Assembly (NCBI GenBank): GCA_027311125.1
Contig: DAICZO010000294.1
Span: 1-5,894 of the forward strand
Direction of reading: 5' to 3'
Source: Acidobacteriaceae bacterium
Lineage (GTDB): Bacteria > Acidobacteriota > Terriglobia > Terriglobales > Acidobacteriaceae
Length of the DNA stretch: 5,894 nucleotides
The position numbers and the translations under genes were made by a program. Below, one piece after another: positions 1 through 5,390 of this stretch (its first letter is position 1; each line of letters opens with the position of its first letter). The notes under the pieces are model-generated. The model saw only the letters and a program-made list of their open reading frames with translations, did not search any database and was not told the DNA's origin.

Positions 1-1
1 C

Positions 2-682
2 GCACCCAAGCCCGCAAACGCCGTCGACATCACCGTCATCGGCCATCAATACTGGTGGGAGTATCGCTATCCCAAGTGGGGTGTCGTCACTGCGAATGAG
101 TTGCACATCCCCGTCAGCGATCCCAAATCACCCACGCCCACCTATCTGGAGATGACCTCCGCCGACGTATCCCACAGCTTCTGGATTCCCCGTCTCGCCG
201 GAAAAACCGATCTCATTCCCAACCGCATCAACACCATGTGGATCGACCCTGCCGTCCCCGGTCTCTATCTCGGCCAATGTGCGCAATACTGCGGAGCCCA
301 GCACGCCAAGATGTTGCTGCGTGTCTACGCCCAGTCGCCCGCGGACTTTGCCCTGTGGATCAAGCAGCAGCAGCAACTCGCCAACCCCGATCTCTCCGCC
401 AATCCCCTCGCCAGGGAAGGGGAGACTGTCTTTCTGCACAACGCCTGCATCAACTGCCACACCGTGTCTGGCACCGTTGCCAACGGACGCTTCGGGCCGG
501 ACCTCACCCACCTTGCCAGCCGTGACACCATCGCCTCCGGGCCCATCGTCAACAACCCGCAAAACCTGCGTCAATGGATCGCAGACCCCAGCGTCATGAA
601 GCCCGGCTCCCTGATGCCATCCATGCACCTCAACGATCACGATCTGGACGCCATCACCGCATACCTCACCACACTTCACTAG
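2..682 (+). CDS. coxB: Cytochrome c oxidase subunit II with fused cytochrome c domain (caa3 type), 5' partial
   Basis: The reading frame is open from the left edge, so the N-terminus (signal sequence and two membrane helices expected for the family) lies outside; 226 residues are visible. Residues below count from the first visible codon. The HQYWWEY segment (16-22) holds the aromatic cluster that passes electrons to CuA. CuA ligands are H58 (in DVSHSFW), C93, Q95 (backbone position), C97, H101 and M104. After a polar linker with KQQQQ (121-125) comes a class I cytochrome c domain with CINCH (149-153) and a probable axial Met205 in SLMPSM. The fusion defines a caa3-type oxidase: heme c accepts electrons from a donor cytochrome and CuA relays them to heme a in CoxA. 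The domain should face the periplasm. Position 95 is Gln where most A-type enzymes have Glu. The TAG stop lies 23 bases before coxA. The identification is secure; the true start is not visible. Confidence 0.96.
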   Translation, partial: APKPANAVDITVIGHQYWWEYRYPKWGVVTANELHIPVSDPKSPTPTYLEMTSADVSHSFWIPRLAGKTDLIPNRINTMWIDPAVPGLYLGQCAQYCGAQHAKMLLRVYAQSPADFALWIKQQQQLANPDLSANPLAREGETVFLHNACINCHTVSGTVANGRFGPDLTHLASRDTIASGPIVNNPQNLRQWIADPSVMKPGSLMPSMHLNDHDLDAITAYLTTLH

Positions 683-690
683 CACGCACC

Positions 691-701
691 GGAAAGCAGA
701 G
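691..701 (+). promoter_or_regulatory. Weak ribosome binding site for coxA
   Basis: A purine-rich stretch, GGAAAGCAGAG, lies in the 23-base gap between coxB and coxA. GGAAAG ends 9 bases, and AGAG 4 bases, before the ATG at 706. It supports 706 as the start over the in-frame codon at 574, which would place 44 extra residues inside coxB. Neither half is a strong Shine-Dalgarno match. Confidence 0.5.
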
Positions 702-705
702 ATCT

Positions 706-2388
706 ATGGCAACCGCAACCTCGGGCTTGGAAGCAATCGATCAGACCCGCTCGGCCCAGCCGCCCAGGCCCAGCGTCATCTACGAGTGGCTGACCACCGT
801 CGATCATAAAAAGATCGGCATCATGTACATCGTCTATGCCCTCCTGTTCCTCGTCATCGCCGGGGCAGAGGCGTTGCTCATGCGGATTCAGTTGGCCGTC
901 CCCAACAATCACTTCCTCAGTCCGCAGGTCTTCAATCAGCTCTTCACCATGCACGGCACCACCATGGTCTTTTTCGTCGGCATCCCGGTCCTGTTCGGCT
1001 TCGGAAACTATCTCATCCCGCTGATGATCGGTGCTCGCGACATGGCCTTCCCCCGCCTCAATGCCTTCAGCTTCTGGCTCTCCGCATTCGGTGGCATCCT
1101 GCTCTACCTCAGCTACTTTGCCGCCAGCGGACTCTACGGCGCAGGCTCGGCCCCCGACGTCGGCTGGTTTGCCTACGCTCCCCTCACGGCCCGCGTCTTC
1201 TCGCCCGGCCACAGCACCGATTACTGGACCCTATCGGTTCTGCTCAGCGGCATCGGAACCACCGCCACTGCCGTCAACATCGTCGCCACCGCCTTCTGTA
1301 TGCGCTGCAAAGGCATGATCCTCACGCGTATGCCACTGCTGGTCTGGCTCTTCCTGGTCACCAGTTGCATGGTCTTCGTCGTCGTCAGCCCACTCACCGC
1401 CGCACAGTTCATGCTCTGCATCGATCGCTACCTCGGTGGACACTTCTTCGACACCCAGGCTGGCGGTTCCGCCATCCTCTGGATGCACTTCTTCTGGATC
1501 TTCGGACACCCCGAGGTCTACATCCTCATCCTGCCCACCTTCGCCTTCATGAACGAGATCATCCCGGTCTTCTCGCGCAAGGCCATCTTCGGTTACCCGG
1601 CCATGGTCGCCGCCTCCGTCGGCATCGGCTTCGTCAGCCTCGGCGTCTGGGCGCACCACATGTTCACCGCGGGCATGGGGCCGGCGGGCAACACCTTTTT
1701 CGTCTTCGCCACCATGGTCGTCTCCGTGCCCACCGGCATCAAGATGTTTAACTGGCTCGCCACCATCTGGGGCGGCAAGGTCCAATATCGACCACCCATG
1801 ATGTTTGCCGCTGGCTTCCTCTTCCAGTTCTTGCTCGCTGGTCTCACCGGCATCATGCTCTCGGTGGCTCCCTTTGACTGGCAGCTCAGCGCGTCCTACT
1901 TCGTCGTCGCCCACTTCCATTACGTCCTGGTTGGCGGCATCCTGTTCTCGCTCTTCGCCGCCTTCTACTACTGGTACCCCAAGGTCACCGGCCGCATGAT
2001 GAACGAGACCCTGGCGAAGTGGCACTTCTGGCTCTTCGTCATCGGCTTCCACATCACCTTTGACCTCATGCACATCCCGGGGCTGCTCGGTATGCCACGC
2101 CGCATCTACACCTACGAGGCTGGCCGCGGATGGGAGATCTGGAACATGTGGATCGGCATTGGTGCCATCATCCAAACCATCGCCACCCTCATCTTCGTCT
2201 ACAACCTCGTCCACTCCTACTTCCGCGGCAAAGAGGCAGGGCCTGACCCATGGGATGCCTGGACCCTCGAATGGGCCACCACCTCACCACCGCCGTCCTA
2301 TAACTTCGCCGTCGAGCCCACCGTCACCAGCCGCCGCCCCTTGTGGGACCTCAAACATCCACACGACACAGATTCGAGCTACGAATGA
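706..2388 (+). CDS. coxA: Cytochrome c oxidase subunit I (heme-copper catalytic subunit, A1 type)
   Basis: This 560-residue integral membrane protein reduces O2 to water at heme a3-CuB and pumps protons; about 12 helices are expected. Visible residues: heme a ligands H83 (TMHGTTMVFF) and H405; heme a3 ligand H403 (VVAHFHYVLVGG); CuB ligands H268, H317 and H318 (FGHPEVY and WAHHMF), with Tyr272 placed for the His-Tyr cross-link. The D-channel is intact (D112 and N119 in DMAFPRLN, N191, E270 of HPEVY), which gives the A1 class. K-channel T343 and K346 (PTGIK) are present, while the usual Ser of that path appears to be N283. Arg465-Arg466 (MPRR) match the heme propionate arginines. Positions 395-396 are Ser-Ala where the Mg ligands His-Asp normally stand. 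The C-terminal tail with DPWDAWTLEWATTSPPP is shared by many bacterial CoxA proteins of similar length. The start at 706 follows coxB closely, and the stop overlaps coxC. An earlier in-frame start at 574 is rejected because it lies inside coxB. Confidence 0.97.
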   Translation: MATATSGLEAIDQTRSAQPPRPSVIYEWLTTVDHKKIGIMYIVYALLFLVIAGAEALLMRIQLAVPNNHFLSPQVFNQLFTMHGTTMVFFVGIPVLFGFGNYLIPLMIGARDMAFPRLNAFSFWLSAFGGILLYLSYFAASGLYGAGSAPDVGWFAYAPLTARVFSPGHSTDYWTLSVLLSGIGTTATAVNIVATAFCMRCKGMILTRMPLLVWLFLVTSCMVFVVVSPLTAAQFMLCIDRYLGGHFFDTQAGGSAILWMHFFWIFGHPEVYILILPTFAFMNEIIPVFSRKAIFGYPAMVAASVGIGFVSLGVWAHHMFTAGMGPAGNTFFVFATMVVSVPTGIKMFNWLATIWGGKVQYRPPMMFAAGFLFQFLLAGLTGIMLSVAPFDWQLSASYFVVAHFHYVLVGGILFSLFAAFYYWYPKVTGRMMNETLAKWHFWLFVIGFHITFDLMHIPGLLGMPRRIYTYEAGRGWEIWNMWIGIGAIIQTIATLIFVYNLVHSYFRGKEAGPDPWDAWTLEWATTSPPPSYNFAVEPTVTSRRPLWDLKHPHDTDSSYE

Positions 2389-2987
2389 CCCAGACCGCAG
2401 CCATTCCGTACAACGCCACCGCCGAGACACCCTGGGTCATGCCCAATCGCGGCATCGTCGCCATGTGGTGCCTCATCGCTGCCGAAGCCGCCATCTTCAT
2501 CATCTTCGTGGTGGCCTATCTCTACTACATCGGCAAAAGCCTCAGCGGGCCATTCCCCTCGCAGGTGCTGGAACTGCCGATCTTCGGCACCATCTGCCTG
2601 CTCTCCAGCAGCATCACCGTGCACGCTGCAGTCAGCGCTATTCGCAAGGGCAACACCCGTGCCTGCAGCCTCGCACTGGCCGCCACGGTCTTGTTGGGCA
2701 GCATCTTTCTCGCCACCACGGCCATGGAGTGGCACCACCTCATCTACGACGAAGGTCTTACCATCAAGACCAACCTCTTCGGCACCACCTACTACTCGCT
2801 GGTCGGTCTCCATGCCACCCACGTCATCGTCGGTCTGCTCCTGCTCTTCACCACACTCATCTTCAGCCTCCGCGGAAAGGTCAGGGAAGAGCACTCCGAA
2901 CGTATCGAGGTCCTCTCGCTCTACTGGCACTTTGTCGACGCAGTCTGGGTCGTAGTCTTTCTGGTCGTGTATGTCCTGGGACGTTAG
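2385..2987 (+). CDS. coxC: Cytochrome c oxidase subunit III, short five-helix form
   Basis: This 200-residue membrane protein is the non-catalytic subunit III, which stabilises the oxidase and supports proton uptake. Diagnostic parts are the early helix with Glu34 (AAEAAIF, matching the conserved helix Glu of the family), FGTTYYSLVGLHATHV (132-147) with H143 and H146, and the last helix YWHFVDAVWVVVF (180-192). About five helices fit, roughly 23-49, 63-83, 97-113, 133-161 and 178-198. This agrees with the short bacterial form lacking the first two helices of the mitochondrial protein. The ATG at 2385 shares ATGA with the coxA stop, which suggests translational coupling; no strong ribosome binding site precedes it. 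An in-frame GTG at 2343 would add 14 residues inside coxA and is less likely. The N-terminal IPYNATAETPWVMPNRG reads as a cytoplasmic lead-in. Nothing looks truncated. Confidence 0.95.
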   Translation: MTQTAAIPYNATAETPWVMPNRGIVAMWCLIAAEAAIFIIFVVAYLYYIGKSLSGPFPSQVLELPIFGTICLLSSSITVHAAVSAIRKGNTRACSLALAATVLLGSIFLATTAMEWHHLIYDEGLTIKTNLFGTTYYSLVGLHATHVIVGLLLLFTTLIFSLRGKVREEHSERIEVLSLYWHFVDAVWVVVFLVVYVLGR

Positions 2988-3033
2988 TCGTTGTCCTGCG
3001 ACCAATCGTAATTTACCGCACCAAACGGGACGA

Positions 3034-3039
3034 AAGGGA
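3034..3039 (+). promoter_or_regulatory. Ribosome binding site for the membrane protein at 3045
   Basis: AAGGGA lies 5 bases before the ATG at 3045, within the 57-base gap after coxC. It is one of the clearer Shine-Dalgarno matches in the window and fixes this start. I saw no convincing terminator hairpin or promoter in the gap, so the gene is probably read through from coxC. Confidence 0.65.
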
Positions 3040-3044
3040 ATCTG

Positions 3045-3914
3045 ATGGCGGAAGCCCACAACAACGAATCGCATCTCGATCAGCATCCTCTGTCTGCGGA
3101 TGTCGTGCGGTTGCCTGCACCCACTCCATGGCCGCTGGTGCTCGCTCTCGGCATCGCACTCATCTTCACCGGCATGGTCACCCACGGGGTCATCGCGCTG
3201 CTTGGCCTCTTCTGCGTCCTGCCGGCCATCGTCGGCTGGTTCCGCGAAGTCCTCCCGCACGAGAACCACGTCGACGTACCCATAGTCGGCGAGGCTGTCC
3301 CCGTCTTTACCCACCGCACCACGCGCAGCCACGCAACCGCCGACACCCACCAACGCAAACTGTTGCCCATGGAGACCTTCAGCATCTGGGCCGGAGTCAA
3401 AGGCGGCATCGCAGGTGGCATCGCCATGATCGTGCCTGCGGCAATCTTCGGCCTGCTCCGCTTCCACAGCGTCTGGTATCCGGTTAATCTGCTCGCCGCC
3501 GGTGGCTTCGTCAGTTGGGCCGGCAAGAGCGACGCCTTCCTCGCGCAGTTTCACCTCATGGGACTGCTCGCCGCCACCGGCATCCACGGTCTCGCTTCCA
3601 TCCTCATCGGCCTGCTGTACGGAGCGATGCTGCCCATGTACCCGCGCAAACCCATCCTCACGGCTGGCTTTGTCGCGCCTTTCCTCTGGACCGGCCTGCT
3701 CTACTCCGCTCTCGGCATCATCAGCCCCATCCTCGACCAACGCATCGACTGGCGCTGGTTCGCCGTATCCCAGATCGCCTTCGGTCTGGTCGCAGGATTT
3801 GTGGTCAACCTGCAGGTCCGGGTCCGCACACCCCAGTTTCAGGCACTGCCATTCGCCGTGCGCGCTGGTCTGCACACCAGTGCCGAGGATGACGAAGAGG
3901 ACCATATTTCATGA
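3045..3914 (+). CDS. Six-helix membrane protein: subunit IV-like N-terminus joined to an unrecognised membrane domain
   Basis: The product has 289 residues. Residues 22-80 (starting near LPAPTPWP, two helices at about 27-45 and 47-66, then GWFREVLPHENH) resemble small subunit IV-type proteins found next to bacterial caa3 oxidases; this is from memory and only moderately certain. A polar, His-rich loop follows (H72, H75, H90, H96, H102). Residues 115-257 hold about four more helices: 115-138 (rich in Gly and Ala), 170-195, 203-228 and 238-257. I cannot assign this part to a named family. The tail is acidic (SAEDDEEDH). Position between coxC and a diheme cytochrome c, and an ATGA overlap with the latter, argue for a structural or assembly role in the oxidase or an oxidase-bc1 assembly. 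No redox cofactor motif is visible. The start is fixed by AAGGGA 5 bases upstream. The gene is certain; its function is an inference. Confidence 0.85.
   Translation: MAEAHNNESHLDQHPLSADVVRLPAPTPWPLVLALGIALIFTGMVTHGVIALLGLFCVLPAIVGWFREVLPHENHVDVPIVGEAVPVFTHRTTRSHATADTHQRKLLPMETFSIWAGVKGGIAGGIAMIVPAAIFGLLRFHSVWYPVNLLAAGGFVSWAGKSDAFLAQFHLMGLLAATGIHGLASILIGLLYGAMLPMYPRKPILTAGFVAPFLWTGLLYSALGIISPILDQRIDWRWFAVSQIAFGLVAGFVVNLQVRVRTPQFQALPFAVRAGLHTSAEDDEEDHIS
3896..3900 (+). promoter_or_regulatory. Probable ribosome binding site for the diheme cytochrome c gene
   Basis: AGAGG lies inside the last codons of the upstream gene, 10 bases before the ATG at 3911. With the ATGA overlap at 3911-3914 it supports coupled translation and this start codon. 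Confidence 0.5.
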
Positions 3915-4669
3915 AGCTAAGCTCGTACTGCTCTACTGCACGGATCGCCATGGTGACTGTCCTGCTGCTGGCTCCCATCGGCTGTACCCACGCACCCGGA
4001 CGGCCCGGCCCCGGCCCAGAGGTCGTCCGCCCGGAACAGGTCCTCGACTTCCAGACGCTGTATAAAACCAACTGCGCCGCCTGCCACGGAGTCAACGGAA
4101 CCGGCGGTCCGGCCATCGCACTGGCCAACCCCGTCTATCTTGCCTTCGCGGGCGAGGCCACGCTACGCGATGTCACCACCAAAGGTGTCCCTCACAAACT
4201 GATGCCGGCCTTCGCCAACAGCAGCGGTGGCACACTCACCGCCCAGCAGGTCAACGTGCTGGTCAACGGCATGTTGCAGCAGTGGGGCAAGCACGCCGAC
4301 TTCTCCGGTCAGGCCATCCCCAGCTACCAGCCTACTCAGCCGGGAGATCCACAACGTGGCCAGCAGGCCTTCGTCACCTTCTGCGCCTCCTGCCACGGCA
4401 CCAGCGGAGAAGGAAAGCCCGCCAACTCTGCCGGTAACAGCCTCGGCTCTATCGTCGATCCCGCTTACCTCGATCTCATCAGCGATCAGGCCCTGCGCAG
4501 CTTCATCGTCGCCGGACGCCCCAACCAGGGCATGCCCGACTGGCGCTCCGACAGCACCGTCCCCATGACCGATCAGCAGGTCACCGACATCGTCGCCTGG
4601 ATCGCCACCAAACGGACCCAGAACCCCGGCCAGCCCTATCCCAGCCAGCCCCACGCCAGTCTTCCGTAA
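3911..4669 (+). CDS. Exported diheme cytochrome c, probable lipoprotein
   Basis: The 252-residue product has two class I cytochrome c domains. It starts with a signal peptide (charged MKLSSYCSTAR, hydrophobic core 13-23) ending at APIGC, where Cys25 may be lipidated; Pro at -3 is atypical for a lipobox, so cleavage without lipidation is possible. A Pro/Gly-rich spacer (29-42) follows. Heme site 1 is CAACH (55-59) with likely axial Met98 in KLMPAF. Heme site 2 is CASCH (158-162) with likely Met208 in NQGMPDW. The protein should sit at the periplasmic face of the membrane. No cytochrome c1 gene is visible, so it may carry electrons from the Rieske protein to the heme c/CuA domain of CoxB; this role is inferred from gene order. 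Its start overlaps the previous stop (ATGA). A 55-base gap separates it from the Rieske gene. Confidence 0.93.
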   Translation: MKLSSYCSTARIAMVTVLLLAPIGCTHAPGRPGPGPEVVRPEQVLDFQTLYKTNCAACHGVNGTGGPAIALANPVYLAFAGEATLRDVTTKGVPHKLMPAFANSSGGTLTAQQVNVLVNGMLQQWGKHADFSGQAIPSYQPTQPGDPQRGQQAFVTFCASCHGTSGEGKPANSAGNSLGSIVDPAYLDLISDQALRSFIVAGRPNQGMPDWRSDSTVPMTDQQVTDIVAWIATKRTQNPGQPYPSQPHASLP

Positions 4670-4683
4670 CCGGACACCGCCAC

Positions 4684-4697
4684 CAGTCACCAGTCAC
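4684..4697 (+). repeat. Two tandem copies of a 7-base unit
   Basis: CAGTCAC occurs twice in direct succession (4684-4690 and 4691-4697) in the gap before the Rieske gene. It is probably a small slippage duplication. No function is evident. Confidence 0.6.
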
Positions 4698-4709
4698 CAC
4701 GCAGCCCGC

Positions 4710-4714
4710 AGGAG
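4710..4714 (+). promoter_or_regulatory. Ribosome binding site for the Rieske gene
   Basis: AGGAG lies 10 bases before the ATG at 4725, a slightly long but usable spacing. The 55-base gap from 4670 to 4724 contains this site and the 7-base tandem repeat. I see no clear terminator or promoter in it. Confidence 0.6.
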
Positions 4715-4724
4715 TAAGACCACA

Positions 4725-5390
4725 ATGAATCTCAACGAACCCATCTCGCCAGAAGAACAAGCCGTCGTCGACGAGGCCGCACGCATCCGCCGTGCCGGAC
4801 ACTCGCGCCGTGCCTTTCTCTTCAAGCTTTCGCTCGGCCTCAACGGTGTCGTCGCAGCGGTCATGGCCATCCCTATCGTCGGCTATCTGCTCGGCCCCGC
4901 ATCCCGCAAAAAAAGCGAGGACGAGTCCTGGATTCACCTCGGCCCCCTCAGCGACTTTCCCGAGGGCGAAACCCGCCTCGCCACCTTCCGTAACCCCGTC
5001 ACCACCGAGTGGGACGGACAGACCGGCGACATCCCCTGCTGGGTTCGCCGCATCTCCGGCAACAAGGTTCAGGTCTTCGCCATCAACTGCGCCCACCTCG
5101 GCTGTCCCGTCCGCTGGTTTGCAGAGTCGAAGCTCTTCCTCTGCCCCTGCCACGGCGGCGCCTACTACGAGGATGGCTCACGCGCCTCCGGCCCACCGGA
5201 GCGTGGCCTCTTCGAGTACGACCACAAGATCGCCGATAACCACCTGCTCATCAGCGCCGGTAAGATGCCCACCCTCGCTGCGAAATCCCACGCGCCCGCA
5301 CCCCTCACCCAGATCGACGGAGCCACCCCCGCGGACCATCTCGCCAGCATCGAAAAATCAACTCCGAGGAGTGGATCATGCCAGGGCTAA
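4725..5390 (+). CDS. Rieske [2Fe-2S] protein of a cytochrome bc complex
   Basis: The 221-residue product is the iron-sulfur subunit that takes the first electron from quinol at the Qo site. A Tat-type signal (SRRAFLFK, 27-34) precedes one helix (about 36-57), which normally stays as the membrane anchor. Cluster ligands are C122 and H124 in CAHLGC, and C140 and H143 in CPCHGG. C127 and C142 are placed for the stabilising disulfide, and GPPERGL (156-162) is the proline loop. The Ser of the usual CPCHGS is Gly145, while the nearby Tyr (Tyr147) is kept. The Thr of CTHLGC is Ala123. Loss of the Ser hydroxyl is known to lower cluster potential in other Rieske proteins. Residues 181-221 form a low-complexity tail. 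The gene overlaps the cytochrome b start by 13 bases. The family assignment is secure; the low-potential, menaquinol-linked character is inferred. Confidence 0.95.
   Translation: MNLNEPISPEEQAVVDEAARIRRAGHSRRAFLFKLSLGLNGVVAAVMAIPIVGYLLGPASRKKSEDESWIHLGPLSDFPEGETRLATFRNPVTTEWDGQTGDIPCWVRRISGNKVQVFAINCAHLGCPVRWFAESKLFLCPCHGGAYYEDGSRASGPPERGLFEYDHKIADNHLLISAGKMPTLAAKSHAPAPLTQIDGATPADHLASIEKSTPRSGSCQG
5366..5371 (+). promoter_or_regulatory. Ribosome binding site for cytochrome b
   Basis: GAGGAG lies 6 bases before the ATG at 5378, inside the 3' end of the Rieske gene. It is the strongest Shine-Dalgarno match in the window. It fixes the cytochrome b start and hence the 13-base overlap. Confidence 0.75.

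Noticed and set aside
361..380. Short run of CAG codons in coxB as a repeat element
   Set aside because: It is only three CAG and one CAA, encoding a Gln-rich linker between the CuA and heme domains, which is usual for such linkers.
574..705. Upstream extension of coxA by 44 codons
   Set aside because: It lies mostly inside the conserved end of coxB and encodes an Arg/His-rich stretch unlike CoxA N-termini. The ATG at 706 has purine-rich sequence ahead of it and gives a normal length.
1231..2214. Open frame of 327 codons on the minus strand opposite coxA
   Set aside because: It has the same skewed acidic composition and lies wholly within a fully conserved coxA. It is a codon-bias artefact.
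2343..2384. Upstream GTG start for coxC
   Set aside because: It would place 14 residues inside coxA. The ATGA overlap at 2385 is a standard coupled start and gives a typical short subunit III.
2988..3044. Possible terminator or promoter between coxC and the next gene
   Set aside because: The 57 bases show no clear stem-loop with a T-run and no convincing -35/-10 pair. The only visible signal is the ribosome binding site.
2060..3487. Open frame of 475 codons on the plus strand crossing coxA, coxC and the next gene
   Set aside because: It is out of frame with three recognisable proteins and its product is low-complexity (Ser, Pro, Arg, His). There is no sign of a frameshifted real gene.
2379..3905. 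Open frame of 508 codons on the minus strand opposite coxC and the six-helix membrane protein
   Set aside because: Its product is very rich in Asp, Glu, Gly and Val with no domain or motif. It is the antisense reflection of C-ending codons in two well-supported plus-strand genes.
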